From Bacillus norwichensis (GTDB lineage: Bacteria; Bacillota; Bacilli; Bacillales; Bacillaceae_C): a DNA stretch of 64,000 nt. This document shows positions 33,801-43,633 of this stretch, piece after piece. Location: the NCBI RefSeq assembly GCF_014836955.1, contig NZ_JACSPV010000014.1, positions 31,652 to 95,651 on the forward strand. The letters are read 5' to 3'. A program made the position numbers and the translations under genes. The notes below the pieces were generated by a model. The model had not been told where the DNA came from. It worked only from the letters and a program-made list of their open reading frames with translations, and did not search any database. Position 1 is the stretch's first letter; each line of letters begins with the position of its first letter.

Positions 33801-34812
33801 TATTCTTTTGAAGCTGGACAAATTAAAAACCCATTTTCATACAGAGAGAGGCATGGTAACGGCTGTTGACGGGATTACCTTTGAAGTAGGTAAAGGAGAA
33901 ATCGTCGGTTTAGTTGGTGAATCAGGTTGTGGAAAAAGCGTGACGATACAATCCATTCTCAGATTATTGGACGAAAGGTCAGTCGTATATGAAGGGGAAG
34001 TGAACTATAAGGAAAAGAATCTGTTGAATTGTAACAAAAGGGAAATGCAACAGATCCGAGGCAATGAAGTCTCTATGATTTTTCAAGATCCATTAAGTTC
34101 ATTAAATCCTGTACAAACTATTGGCCGACAAATCTCGGAGCCCATAATGATTCATCAAAAAGTATCTAAAAAGGTGGCAAAAGAGGAAGCTGTAAATTTA
34201 TTGCGATTGGTTGGAATCCCTAATCCAGAAGCGAGGATCAATGAATATCCGCATCAGCTTTCAGGTGGTATGCGGCAAAGAGCCATGATAGCAGTTGCCC
34301 TCGCATGTAAGCCTTCGCTTTTGCTGGCTGATGAACCAACTACTGCGTTGGATGTTACGATACAATCCCAAATATTGAAGCTAATGAAAGATCTAAATGA
34401 GGATCTGCATATGGGAATCATTTTTATTACTCATGACCTTGGAGTGGTCGCAGAACTATGTTCAAGGGTCATTGTTATGTATTTGGGGGAAGTTGTAGAA
34501 GAAGCAAGTGTTCAGGAATTGTTTACCCGCCCTTTACATCCATATACACAAGGCTTAATCCAATCTATACCGAAAATTGACGGTGACCGCTCTGAGGAAT
34601 TACATGTCATTAAAGGGACTGTACCTTCATTATCTCAGGTTCCTGAAGGTTGCCGTTTTGCAAACCGCTGTTTATATGCGAGTACAAAATGCTTTGATGC
34701 TCCTCCTCCTACATACACAGAGACCAATTCACAAAAAGTGAAATGCTGGCGCTATAAGGAGATCCAGGAAATGAAGGAGGTGGCTCCTCATGAAATTGAA
34801 AATGCAAAATGA
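33793..34812 (+). CDS. Peptide ABC transporter ATP-binding protein (DppD/OppD-like)
   Basis: 339 aa, ATG 33793. Walker [10 protein letters not shown], signature LSGGMRQRAMIA, Walker B LLLADEPTTALD and switch His in FITHDLGVV are intact. The C-terminal oligopeptide/dipeptide extension with a Cys cluster (CRFANRC, ASTKCFDAPPP, VKCWR) may bind an iron-sulfur cluster as in other OppD proteins. Overlaps both neighbours. Confidence 0.94.
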   Translation: MTDILLKLDKLKTHFHTERGMVTAVDGITFEVGKGEIVGLVGESGCGKSVTIQSILRLLDERSVVYEGEVNYKEKNLLNCNKREMQQIRGNEVSMIFQDPLSSLNPVQTIGRQISEPIMIHQKVSKKVAKEEAVNLLRLVGIPNPEARINEYPHQLSGGMRQRAMIAVALACKPSLLLADEPTTALDVTIQSQILKLMKDLNEDLHMGIIFITHDLGVVAELCSRVIVMYLGEVVEEASVQELFTRPLHPYTQGLIQSIPKIDGDRSEELHVIKGTVPSLSQVPEGCRFANRCLYASTKCFDAPPPTYTETNSQKVKCWRYKEIQEMKEVAPHEIENAK

Positions 34813-35812
34813 GTATAAAGAAAGAGTTATAAATAAGAAGAATAAACTGCTGGAAGTAAAAAATTTAAAGAAACATTTTCCCGTGAAACAAGGGTTTTTA
34901 AATATTGGAAAGAAGCAGATGTCAGTAAAAGCCGTAAATAATGTTACCTTTGACATTTATGAGGGTGAAACATACGGTTTAGTTGGTGAATCGGGATGTG
35001 GAAAAAGTACAGTCGGACGAACATTATTAAGATTAATAGAGCCTACTGATGGGCAGGTTCTTTATAATGGCCAGGATATTTTAAATGCATCTAGAAAAGA
35101 TATGCTGGATATTCGTCAGAAAATCCAAATGGTATTTCAAGACCCTTATTCTTCTCTTAATCCCAGGAAAAGAATTGGGAAAATTATAGAAGAGCCTTTG
35201 ATTATTCACAAAATGGGCATCGCTAACGAGCGTTCTGATATCGTGATGGACACCTTAAGTAAAGTGGGCCTCCAATTAGAGCATTATTATCGGTATCCGC
35301 ATGAATTCTCAGGTGGGCAAAGGCAGAGAATCGGACTTGCTAGAGCATTAGTGCTGAATCCAAAATTGTTAATAATGGATGAGCCTGTTTCGGCGCTAGA
35401 TGTTTCTATTCAATCACAAGTCATTAACTTACTGAAAAAATTACAAAAGGATATGTCCTTGGGCTATTTGTTTATTTCACATGATATGAGTGTGGTTCGA
35501 TATATGGCTGATCGGATTGGTGTGATGTACCTGGGAGAATTGGTGGAAGAAGCGTCAACAGAAGAACTATTTGCCAACCCAATGCATCCATACACCAAAG
35601 CCCTTCTTTCAGCAGTCCCCTCTCCAGATATTGAAAGGAAAAAAGAAGAAATTGTGCTTAAGGGGGAGCTGCCTTCCCCGATGAACCCGCCAGCAGGCTG
35701 CAAATTCCATACTAGATGTCCGTTTGCCCAAAAGGAATGCAAACAAAGTGCTCCTGAAAAGCATAAGATCACCGAAGGTCACTATGTAGCATGTCACCTA
35801 TATAAAGAATAG
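34790..35812 (+). CDS. Peptide ABC transporter ATP-binding protein (DppF/OppF-like)
   Basis: 340 aa, ATG 34790, overlapping the previous gene by 23 bases. Walker [11 protein letters not shown]-loop [12 protein letters not shown], signature [12 protein letters not shown], Walker [14 protein letters not shown]-loop [10 protein letters not shown]-terminal Cys-rich extension ([16 protein letters not shown]). Second ATPase of the heterodimeric motor; last gene of the transporter operon. Confidence 0.94.
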   Translation: MKLKMQNEYKERVINKKNKLLEVKNLKKHFPVKQGFLNIGKKQMSVKAVNNVTFDIYEGETYGLVGESGCGKSTVGRTLLRLIEPTDGQVLYNGQDILNASRKDMLDIRQKIQMVFQDPYSSLNPRKRIGKIIEEPLIIHKMGIANERSDIVMDTLSKVGLQLEHYYRYPHEFSGGQRQRIGLARALVLNPKLLIMDEPVSALDVSIQSQVINLLKKLQKDMSLGYLFISHDMSVVRYMADRIGVMYLGELVEEASTEELFANPMHPYTKALLSAVPSPDIERKKEEIVLKGELPSPMNPPAGCKFHTRCPFAQKECKQSAPEKHKITEGHYVACHLYKE

Positions 35813-35851
35813 CAACGAAAACTCTTAACACCACCTATTTTAAACCACATT

Positions 35852-36706
35852 TTATAACAACGGTGGAGCTGATTGGAAATATTCAATCAGTTTTTTTACG
35901 ATAACAAGTTCTTTGGATTCATTACTGCACATAAGCCATGTGTTGATTGTCATGGGAGTGCCGTCTTTAAACACGATGTTTTGCTGATGAAAGTCATCCT
36001 GATCATTAAGGAAGATGCTAGGAATGATTGCGTACCCATATCCGACCTTAGCGAGAGCTTTGACCGTTTCATAATCATCGATTTCTGTATTTATAAGTGG
36101 CGGTGTCTCAAAATTCTCATACCACCATGACTCGATTCTTCGGTTAAAATTTGAGGGATACTTATAGTGAATCCGAGGGACTTTCGGCAAATCGTCGAAA
36201 TGAATTTTGTCTTTTGAGATGATGCAAATATTCTCAGTTTCAATAAGGTATTTGTATCCCGGCCAGTTAAATTCACCGCGTACAATACCAAGGTGGATTT
36301 TCTCAGCAGACAGCAGTTGGAAGATCTCTTTTGTTAGTCCCGCATTTAGATGTATTTTTACTTGAGGGTACATATTTAAGAAATATTTCAAAACTTCAGG
36401 AAGCCGATATCTTGCGTAAATTGTGGAAGCGCCGATTCTTAAAGTTGCATTGATATCCAAAAGGTAATCTTTAAGTAATTGTAATTCTGTAATTTTTTTA
36501 TTGGCATATTGAACTAAATGTTCACCTTCAGGAGTGAAGTATATTTGTTTACCATTCTTTCTTAAGAGAGGAACGCCAAATTTTTGTTCTAATTGCTGAA
36601 TTCGGTAAGTAAGGGCGGGCGGCGTAATAAACAATCTTGAAGCCGCCCGTCCTAAATTCATTTCTTCATGTACATACTTTAATAAATAGCAATCTTTTTC
36701 ATCCAT
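35852..36706 (-). CDS. LysR-family transcriptional regulator
   Basis: 284 aa, ATG 36706. N-terminal winged HTH (about 1-60: NLGRAASRLFITPPALTYRIQQLE, in parts) and a periplasmic-binding-like effector domain (about 88-284). It points towards and ends 40 bases from the transporter operon, convergent, not divergent, so direct control of that operon is uncertain. The C-terminal part is a little shorter than average. Confidence 0.9.
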   Translation of the reverse strand: MDEKDCYLLKYVHEEMNLGRAASRLFITPPALTYRIQQLEQKFGVPLLRKNGKQIYFTPEGEHLVQYANKKITELQLLKDYLLDINATLRIGASTIYARYRLPEVLKYFLNMYPQVKIHLNAGLTKEIFQLLSAEKIHLGIVRGEFNWPGYKYLIETENICIISKDKIHFDDLPKVPRIHYKYPSNFNRRIESWWYENFETPPLINTEIDDYETVKALAKVGYGYAIIPSIFLNDQDDFHQQNIVFKDGTPMTINTWLMCSNESKELVIVKKLIEYFQSAPPLL

Positions 36707-36942
36707 TCACATCACTCTTTTTCTGTTATTCTTATATGATTACCTTATCATCAAGAGCTTACATTTCAAATACAATCATCGCGTTAGGCCACGAGAGTAT
36801 ACCTGAGACTAAGAGATTCCTTTTAATAAGATATGTACAGGTCATCAAATTTTTTAACAGACTTCTTATAGGAAGTGGATATAGAAGTCGCAGGTATCAT
36901 CGCTGCTGCTTTGGTAGAATACTGGTGCTGTGTTTTCGAGTA

Positions 36943-37368
36943 TTATTGTTCGTATATGTGTTTTAACGCATCTTTAAATTGTGGCCTAACATTAATATTT
37001 GGACGGATAGCTTTCGCCTTTTCTTCCGCTTCATCGACCGTACTGGCTAGGCCTAATTCAAGTAATGTTGCTGTTGCAATGGTTCCTGCTCTTCCGCGCC
37101 CGGTATTGCAATGGAAATAAACATTTTTTCCATTTTCATAGGAATCTATCACTGCATTGATGGCTGCTTTAATAGATTCCGCTTGGTTTTCTACTTCATC
37201 CACGATTGGTTGATGGACACTCAATTCGCTGGGAAGCCCGTCCTTCAGCTTGGCTCGTAAATCATAGATGATGTCGATCTTTTCATTTTCTAGTAGCTCT
37301 TCAATTGCGTCTACTCCGCCAATAAAAATCCTGCCTGGGATGAGTTCTTCATATTTCTTTTCTGCCAT
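36943..37368 (-). CDS. Dual-specificity/tyrosine phosphatase family protein
   Basis: 141 aa from ATG 37368, with GAGGTGA upstream; GTG at 37377 is an alternative start. The P-loop HCNTGRGRAGT (about residues 86-96) matches HCx5R of cysteine phosphatases, with Cys and Arg in place, and a general-acid region around VHQPIVDE. A DSP-like fold of normal minimal length. Bacterial members dephosphorylate protein tyrosine or small molecules; target unknown. Monocistronic. Confidence 0.85.
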   Translation of the reverse strand: MAEKKYEELIPGRIFIGGVDAIEELLENEKIDIIYDLRAKLKDGLPSELSVHQPIVDEVENQAESIKAAINAVIDSYENGKNVYFHCNTGRGRAGTIATATLLELGLASTVDEAEEKAKAIRPNINVRPQFKDALKHIYEQ

Positions 37369-37486
37369 ATCAATCACCTCGTTTAAAAGTATACCAGCTT
37401 ACGGTAGTTGTTTCAGATGGGATAAAAGTCTAATGCGGCTTCTTATAGAAATCATTATACTATTCAAGAGAAGGAAGTGAATAATA

Positions 37487-38890
37487 ATGACTAAAAAGGC
37501 TTTTATCTTGCTATTTATAATCTCTATGACAATAGCAGGCTGTCAACAGACCGAGAAAAAGAGTGAACAAAAGAAGGAAGAAAAAATTGTTGAAACAACC
37601 GCTAAGAAACCTACAGAAAAAACTGAACCATCCTACAGCTTAATTGGTAAGGAAATAGAAGAAGAGCCGGCTGGGGAATTATTTCAAAAGCATATAGGCA
37701 AAAAAGAATTGAGTGATGACAATGAGTATTCTAAAGCGGCCGATGAAGCCGTCGCCGAATATATAAAAGGAATAAAAAGTCAGGATACAAAAGAGTGGAG
37801 CGCCGAGGAGTGGGCACAATCAATCATTGTGAATCTTCGTACTGATGTAAAGGAAACCCTACAGCCGGTTAAAGATTTTAAAGTAAAGTATAACGAACTT
37901 AAGTTGCCTGACGGAAGGCTTCTCCAGGATGTCAGTGAAGAAGAGCTTAACGAAGAGGCTGAGGAAGTTAACGTTGCTGTATTGATTGATGCCAGCGGAA
38001 GCATGAATGCTGATGTTCCGGGTGGAAATAAAATGGCCTTGGCAAAATCAAGTATCAAACAATTCTCCGAAAGCCTAGCCGACAATGTCAATGTATCCCT
38101 GTCTGTTTTTGGGCATAAAGGGACAGGTTCAGATCAGGACAAAAAGCTGTCATGTGGAAATATTGAAACGGTATACTCATTACAGCCTTTTAATCAAAAG
38201 AAATTTACTGAGGCATTGGATCAATTCAATGCAAGTGGATGGACGCCGCTTGCATCAGCCATACAGCATGCAGAAAAAGAGCTGAAAGCTGCAAGCAGTG
38301 AGCAGACAAAAACACTTATATATGTTGTAAGTGATGGTGTGGAAACTTGTGATGGAGATCCTGTTCAAGTGGCGAAGGACGCCAAGAAAGCAATGACAGA
38401 CTTGCAAATTAATATCATCGGTTTTGATGTTGATAACGAAGCTGACCGCCAGTTAAAAGAAGTGGCAAGTGCAGGCGGCGGAGAGTATACATCAGTGAAG
38501 AATAAGCAGGAACTGGACGAAGAAATCACGAAAAATTGGAAAGAGCGCCTGAGCAAAACCACCTGGCGCTTTTGGTTGGCAGGTAATATCAATCACATCA
38601 ACTGGGCATCTGTTGGAATGTCCAATGAACTCCGAGACCTGGAGAACGATCATATCACTTCGCGCAACAGGGAGCTTGATCGTATGAATGCTGCCTTGAC
38701 CTTATTGTTGAGCAATGATTTGATTGACTTTGACACGGAGACTGCCATCTCGGATATTCTATATGAACGGACAGCTGCCATCAAAGATTATGCAAATGAG
38801 GTTATATCAGAAAAACATAATGAAATTTTTGATACAGCGGACAGTTTGAAAGAGAAAGTTGACCATGTAACCAAGGATTTGGATCTATAA
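37487..38890 (+). CDS. VWA-domain lipoprotein
   Basis: 467 aa, ATG 37487 with AAGGAAG upstream. Signal with lipobox IAGC (Cys19), then a Lys/Glu-rich low-complexity linker (about 23-50). A von Willebrand A domain (about 160-345) carries an intact MIDAS: DASGSM, the threonine of GWTPLAS, and SDGVETCDGDP. The C-terminal 110 residues are helical. Surface-anchored VWA proteins bind partners through the metal site; the partner is unknown. Monocistronic, with its own terminator. Confidence 0.88.
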   Translation: MTKKAFILLFIISMTIAGCQQTEKKSEQKKEEKIVETTAKKPTEKTEPSYSLIGKEIEEEPAGELFQKHIGKKELSDDNEYSKAADEAVAEYIKGIKSQDTKEWSAEEWAQSIIVNLRTDVKETLQPVKDFKVKYNELKLPDGRLLQDVSEEELNEEAEEVNVAVLIDASGSMNADVPGGNKMALAKSSIKQFSESLADNVNVSLSVFGHKGTGSDQDKKLSCGNIETVYSLQPFNQKKFTEALDQFNASGWTPLASAIQHAEKELKAASSEQTKTLIYVVSDGVETCDGDPVQVAKDAKKAMTDLQINIIGFDVDNEADRQLKEVASAGGGEYTSVKNKQELDEEITKNWKERLSKTTWRFWLAGNINHINWASVGMSNELRDLENDHITSRNRELDRMNAALTLLLSNDLIDFDTETAISDILYERTAAIKDYANEVISEKHNEIFDTADSLKEKVDHVTKDLDL

Positions 38891-38891
38891 A

Positions 38892-38918
38892 AACAAAGGG
38901 GGAATCCCTTTGTTTTTT
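38892..38918 (+). terminator. Terminator of the VWA lipoprotein gene
   Basis: The stem AACAAAGGG with CCCTTTGTT is followed by TTTT, two bases after the stop codon. The stretch 38919-39078 holds nothing else of note. Confidence 0.85.
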
Positions 38919-39078
38919 ATCTATCGCCACTTAACGCCAACAAACTGGGATATTAGAGGCATGGAATGACTGCGCAAAATGACACTTTGGCGTGCATAGA
39001 AAAAGAACTCTCAGGCAGAGCTGAGAAACATCTTGGAGACATTTCGCAAAATATTGACAGTGCTTTTCTAAGTAATAG

Positions 39079-39110
39079 AAAAAAGCCAGCGTCTTATGCT
39101 GACTTTTTTT
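39079..39110 (-). terminator. Terminator overlapping the bioY stop codon
   Basis: AGCCAGCG and TGCTGACT form a stem with A-rich and T-rich flanks. The TAA stop of bioY (39096-39094) lies in the loop region, so termination and translation end coincide. Confidence 0.75.
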
Positions 39111-39663
39111 CTGTAAATAAAATATTGGCGCTAGCCAACCGATTCCGTACTAATACCCCAATCCATGAAGCAAGTGCCGCTTTAATCAACCCTACAACGA
39201 TGAATTGAGGAGCAAATCCTCCGAGAAGGGCTGCGCCCCAGCTCAAGTCAGCAGCGACCTTTAACCAAGCCGCTCCGAAGCTCAATGTAATCAGCATACC
39301 TATTGTATTGGCCACCATGGCACTGACAAAGTTAAAGGATGTTTTCTCTAAATACCATCCGATGAACAATGCAGTTGGGATGAACCCGACGATAAACCCT
39401 CCTGTTGGTCCAATAATGACGGAAACTCCTGCAGAAAGTCCGGCAAATACAGGAATGCCGACTGCACCAAGCAATATGTAAAGAAGAACAGAGATTGTAC
39501 CATAAGTCGATCCCAAAATTGTTGCGGCTAATCCGATAGCCAGCGTCTGTCCCGTAATTGGAACGAGAGGTAATGGAATGGTGACTTGAGCCAATATACC
39601 GATAATGGCTGCAAACAGCGCAGTTATAATCATCATTCTTAGTTTTTGCTGTTCTTGAAGCAT
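39094..39663 (-). CDS. bioY: Biotin transporter BioY (ECF S-component)
   Basis: 189 aa from ATG 39663, with GGAGG five bases upstream. Six hydrophobic helices; the BioY motifs PLPLVPITGQTLAIGLAA (start of the second segment), GAVGIPVFAGLSAG and GPTGGFIVGFIPTA are unmistakable. BioY binds biotin and works alone or with the shared EcfAA'T motor encoded elsewhere. A BirA operator lies directly upstream, so biotin sufficiency should repress it. Confidence 0.95.
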   Translation of the reverse strand: MLQEQQKLRMMIITALFAAIIGILAQVTIPLPLVPITGQTLAIGLAATILGSTYGTISVLLYILLGAVGIPVFAGLSAGVSVIIGPTGGFIVGFIPTALFIGWYLEKTSFNFVSAMVANTIGMLITLSFGAAWLKVAADLSWGAALLGGFAPQFIVVGLIKAALASWIGVLVRNRLASANILFTEKKSA

Positions 39664-39675
39664 ATTGACCTCCAT

Positions 39676-39705
39676 TTGTTAACTTTTATTTAATGTAGTT
39701 AACAA
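39676..39705. promoter_or_regulatory. BirA operator upstream of bioY
   Basis: TTGTTAAC (39676-39683) and GTTAACAA (39698-39705) are perfect inverted half-sites separated by 14 bases, the standard layout of the biotin repressor site in bacilli. Confidence 0.9.
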
Positions 39706-39910
39706 TATTAATTTATTATTAAATGGCCGATTTGTCAAACTATTTTTCCGATGCTTTTGTAGGAGGCGAGGGAAATCAGTGAGAGGTATGTCACGCTTTT
39801 TTTAAGAGTTAATAGGTGAATGGATTCATTTTACTAGTAAGGAAAAGGAAAGAAAGCGCAAAGAGAGAATATAGTTGTTGTGAATTGAAAAAGCCAAGGA
39901 GGTAATAGAT

Positions 39911-41254
39911 TTGAAAAAAGGAAGAAAGAGAATTTCCCTTTTCCTCTCAGTACTTTTATTAGCCTCTAGTTTTTATTTTTTTTCTACAGAAGCTGCGCAT
40001 GCTCAGACAGCGCCGGAAAAAGCGGCTTCCAGCTCCAAAGCATTTGATCAAAAAGTCATCGCAAGAGTTGACTCAAAACGAATATATAAGGATATTCATT
40101 ATCTCTCTGAAACCATTGGGCCAAGGGTAACTGGAACGAAACAGGAGAAGCAGGCAGCAGAGTTTATTAAGAAGCGACTCAAATCGTATGGATACAAGGT
40201 CGAAACGCAGAAATTCAGTATTCCTGATCAAATGATCGGTCATTTAACGGCAGGTGGAAATCAAATTGACATTAATATCCCAGCGGGTTCTGCTGCAACG
40301 GCGAAAAAGGGACTGATCGCAGAATTATATGATGCAAAGCTGGGGAGTCCAGAAGATTTTACAGCGGAAGCAGCCGGTAAAATTGCTCTTATTTCCAGAG
40401 GAGAATTTACTTTCCAAGAAAAAGTTGCAAATGCAGTGGCGGCGGGTGCCATAGGTGTGCTTATTTATGATAATAGTGATCAGTCAGCTCCTTTAAACCC
40501 ATCCATCGGCGGGGAAACAACGGTTCCAGTAGGCGGAATATCGAAAGCAAGCGGGATTTCTTTGCTGAATGATATTGCTTTGCAGGGAAAAACAGTAACA
40601 TTAACGGTTGAAAAGCTAGGAAGTGCTACATCGCAAAATATTATTGCAACAAGGGCGCCTAAAAAAGGATCGGAGCATGAAATCGTTCATGTATCGGCTC
40701 ACATGGACAGCGTTCCGTTTTCCCCGGGTGCGAATGATAACGCTTCAGGAACTGCGGTTGCCTTGGAAATAGCTCGTATTCTGAAAAGCTATCCTATTGA
40801 TAAGGAACTGCGCTTTGTATTTGTTGGTGCAGAGGAAATTGGTCTCGTCGGTTCAGCATATTATGTTAGCGAACTGAGTCAAAATGAGATTAAACGGAGC
40901 ATAGCGAATGTCAATATGGATATGGTCGGAACGGACTGGGAAAAAGCTACTGCCATCTTTTTAAACGCGGTGGACGGTAAGGCAAATATAGTAAGTGACA
41001 CGGCTTTGGCAACAGCGAGAAGAATAGGAACACCTTCCGAGCTGATATTGTATCAGAGAGGATCGTCAGATCATGTTTCTTTTCATGATGCGGGTATACC
41101 GGCGATTAACTTTATTAGGAGGGAGCCGGGAACGGCTAATCTAGAACCGTATTACCACACGCCGCAAGATACCGTTGAACATATTAGCAAGAAACGCCTT
41201 CAAGAGGCAGGAGAACTGGTTGGAGCATCCATTTATAGCTTAGTAAGAAAATAA
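39911..41254 (+). CDS. Secreted M28-family aminopeptidase with PA domain (YwaD-like)
   Basis: 447 aa, TTG 39911 with AAGGAGG upstream. Signal peptide ends AAHAQ (about 31). An N-terminal part of the peptidase, an inserted PA domain (about 125-240) and the M28 zinc domain follow. Zinc ligands are in VSAHMDSVPFSPGANDNASG (His and Asp), GAEEIGLVGS (catalytic Glu), NVNMDMVGTD and the YYHTPQDTV His. Secreted aminopeptidases of this type release N-terminal residues for nutrition. Monocistronic. Confidence 0.93.
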   Translation: MKKGRKRISLFLSVLLLASSFYFFSTEAAHAQTAPEKAASSSKAFDQKVIARVDSKRIYKDIHYLSETIGPRVTGTKQEKQAAEFIKKRLKSYGYKVETQKFSIPDQMIGHLTAGGNQIDINIPAGSAATAKKGLIAELYDAKLGSPEDFTAEAAGKIALISRGEFTFQEKVANAVAAGAIGVLIYDNSDQSAPLNPSIGGETTVPVGGISKASGISLLNDIALQGKTVTLTVEKLGSATSQNIIATRAPKKGSEHEIVHVSAHMDSVPFSPGANDNASGTAVALEIARILKSYPIDKELRFVFVGAEEIGLVGSAYYVSELSQNEIKRSIANVNMDMVGTDWEKATAIFLNAVDGKANIVSDTALATARRIGTPSELILYQRGSSDHVSFHDAGIPAINFIRREPGTANLEPYYHTPQDTVEHISKKRLQEAGELVGASIYSLVRK

Positions 41255-41257
41255 ATG

Positions 41258-41292
41258 AGCAGAAACCGCTATTTTGGGCGGTTTCTGCTTCA
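41258..41292. terminator. Bidirectional terminator between ywaD-like and permease genes
   Basis: The 12-bp stem AGCAGAAACCGC with GCGGTTTCTGCT has an 8-base loop and lies between convergent stop codons. Confidence 0.85.
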
Positions 41293-41296
41293 GTTA

Positions 41297-42652
41297 CTAT
41301 TCTGATAAACCGATATCTTTTCGGATAAATTTCAAATAAAGATAATAAAGAATACCGATTCCGAGCCAGGTGAATCCGAGAGTTTTTGCCATGGAATCTA
41401 GATTAATCCATACATACCCAATAATCAGAAAACCGATGGCAGGTAGAACCAAGTGACTGAAATAATTAGTACTTTTCTTCTTTCGGATATAAAAATTGAT
41501 GACGGATACATGTAAAATCAAGAAAGCAGAAAGTGCACCAAAGTTTACGACAGATGCCAATTGTCCAATCTGAGCAGCAAAGAACATAGTAACAATAAAC
41601 GAAACGACAGCGACAACAAACGTGGCTACGTGCGGCGTTTTAAATTTAGGATGTACTTTGGATAAAATGTGTGGAAGTTTACGGTCACGCGCCATACTAA
41701 ATAGAATGCGGGAAATAGCTGCCTGGGCTACTAGAGCGTCCGCAATCCCCCATGCAATGACCGTGGCAATGATTGTTAACCATTTCAGCCAAGGTCCTCC
41801 TGCAATTTCGGCTATTTGATAAAAGGCGGTATCCACATTTTCAAACGTTGTATAATCAGGCCAGATAAGAGCAGCTATCCAAGTTTGGATAATGAATAAA
41901 ACTCCTACTACAAGTAGCGAACCTATGATGGCATGTCCAATGGCTTTGCTGCCTCCTTTGGACTCCTCGGCAAGAGTGGATACTGCATCAAATCCAAGAA
42001 AGCTTAAAACAGCAATTGAAACGGCTCCCATGACAGTCGCCATGGAGAAGTTATTCTGATCATAGAGAGGCTTGAAGGTGAATTCTGCACCATTTACGTG
42101 CTGAGCCACTGCCATAATACCAGCAACAACGAATATGACTAAAACAATCAGTTCAAAAACAAGTATAATTTTATTCGTTTTTGCCGTAAATTCAATTCCC
42201 ATTATATTGATTACGGTATTGATGCCGATAAAGATTATCAGCCAAACAATGATCGGTACTTGAGGAACGATATCTGCCAAAGCTGCGGCACTCACCAGGT
42301 ACAGAAGGGCAGGTACAAAAATATAATCAAGTAAGATAAGCCATCCTCCAAAAAATCCGGCTGTTTCATTTATTCCATACTGAGCGTATGCATAGACTGA
42401 TCCAGAGTACGGAATAGCTTCGGACATGCGGGCATAACTGAGTGCGGTAAAAATCATCCCTACCATACCTATCATGTAGGCAAGGGCTACCATTCCGTTT
42501 GCTCCGGTTGCAACTTCACCATATATTCCAAATGGTGCAATTGGAACCATGAATATTAATCCATAGATGATTAAGTCCCAAAAAGTAAGGGCGCGCTTGA
42601 GCTCCTGCTTATATTCAGGTGCTGAGCCGCTCGATTTCATTTCTTCTTTCAA
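41297..42652 (-). CDS. APC-superfamily amino acid permease
   Basis: 451 aa, TTG or ATG near 42652. Twelve hydrophobic helices; conserved elements include FMVPIAPFGIYGEVA near helix I, SYARMSEAIPYSGSVYAY and FLGFDAVSTLAEES. Transports an amino acid or amine. Co-directional with the acetamidase gene 78 bases upstream, so the two probably form an operon. Substrate not predictable. Confidence 0.88.
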   Translation of the reverse strand: MKEEMKSSGSAPEYKQELKRALTFWDLIIYGLIFMVPIAPFGIYGEVATGANGMVALAYMIGMVGMIFTALSYARMSEAIPYSGSVYAYAQYGINETAGFFGGWLILLDYIFVPALLYLVSAAALADIVPQVPIIVWLIIFIGINTVINIMGIEFTAKTNKIILVFELIVLVIFVVAGIMAVAQHVNGAEFTFKPLYDQNNFSMATVMGAVSIAVLSFLGFDAVSTLAEESKGGSKAIGHAIIGSLLVVGVLFIIQTWIAALIWPDYTTFENVDTAFYQIAEIAGGPWLKWLTIIATVIAWGIADALVAQAAISRILFSMARDRKLPHILSKVHPKFKTPHVATFVVAVVSFIVTMFFAAQIGQLASVVNFGALSAFLILHVSVINFYIRKKKSTNYFSHLVLPAIGFLIIGYVWINLDSMAKTLGFTWLGIGILYYLYLKFIRKDIGLSE

Positions 42653-42730
42653 ACATTATCCCTCCATTTATTTATTTTTAGATTTATCAGACATTTGTTA
42701 AGGGATGGGGGAAGTCCCCCCAGCAACTTA

Positions 42731-43633
42731 TCAAAAAATGTCAATATTATATGTGTCTAAAAACCATTGTGGTACAAAGAATCTTGCTGTTAACATCGGA
42801 TCGACAATCTGTGATATTTGAGCATGTCCAATCGCGCTCAACAACATAGTTAACTCACTAAGTTCAAGGTCCGTATGAGGCAGAAGAAGGTCGACCATTT
42901 CTTCAACAGCCATTTTAGCAGCCTCATCAAGAGTTTTGGCGGAAACAAGAATGTATAATCCATCTTTATTTTTAACGATTGGGTGGTAGATGCTCCTACC
43001 TTTCAAAACGTCCAAAGTTAAATCGGCTTTTCCGGCAACTTCTATCCCTGATACCCCAATTTCTCCATCTCCCATTGCTGCGTGCATGTCTCCAAGCCCA
43101 AACAATGCCCCTTCATGGAATACAGGGAAATAAATGGTAGCGCCCTCAGCAATGAGAAGCGTATCAAGGTTTCCGCCATGGTTTCCTGGAGTTCCACAAG
43201 AAATAGCTTCATTTTCGGGAGCAACTCCTATGACTCCAATCATTTTGTTGAGTGGAATTCGAACCTTTTCATTAAAAACAGCTTCTTTACCTTGAATGGG
43301 GAGCACTTTTACTGTAAATTCATCAATTCTGTGGCCCATGATTCCCAAATCCGGCCCAGTGGCCAGCACCCCTTGTTCACCAATGTCAAGTCCATGGATA
43401 GTGACTGCTAAAATATCACCTGGCTGTGCAGATTTAACAAAGATAGGTCCGGTGGCTGGATTTATTCTTTCCCAGTCGATGCTGTTCATTGTCGTATCAT
43501 CTGTTTTTATTTGGTTCTCAAAGCAATCATAAGATTCAACGAGCAAGCGGCTTCCCGCTTCTACCTTAGCAATAGGTTCGTGTTCTTTACTGAAAGAGTA
43601 GATAGGGTTACCCAATGGTATAATTTGAGTCAT
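42731..43633 (-). CDS. Acetamidase/formamidase family protein
   Basis: 300 aa from ATG 43633, with AGGCAGGA upstream. FmdA/AmdA family features: PATGPIFVKSAQPGDILAV (split), GNHGGNLDT and GDMHAAMGDGEIG. These metal-dependent enzymes release ammonia from formamide, acetamide or other simple amides. Its position beside an amino acid permease and opposite an aminotransferase/TPP operon suggests use on an amide formed in amino acid breakdown; this is inference. Confidence 0.9.
   Translation of the reverse strand: MTQIIPLGNPIYSFSKEHEPIAKVEAGSRLLVESYDCFENQIKTDDTTMNSIDWERINPATGPIFVKSAQPGDILAVTIHGLDIGEQGVLATGPDLGIMGHRIDEFTVKVLPIQGKEAVFNEKVRIPLNKMIGVIGVAPENEAISCGTPGNHGGNLDTLLIAEGATIYFPVFHEGALFGLGDMHAAMGDGEIGVSGIEVAGKADLTLDVLKGRSIYHPIVKNKDGLYILVSAKTLDEAAKMAVEEMVDLLLPHTDLELSELTMLLSAIGHAQISQIVDPMLTARFFVPQWFLDTYNIDIF

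Noticed and set aside
38966..39208. Plus-strand 80-codon open frame before and across the end of bioY
   Set aside because: Its second half is antisense to bioY and includes the terminator; no ribosome site.
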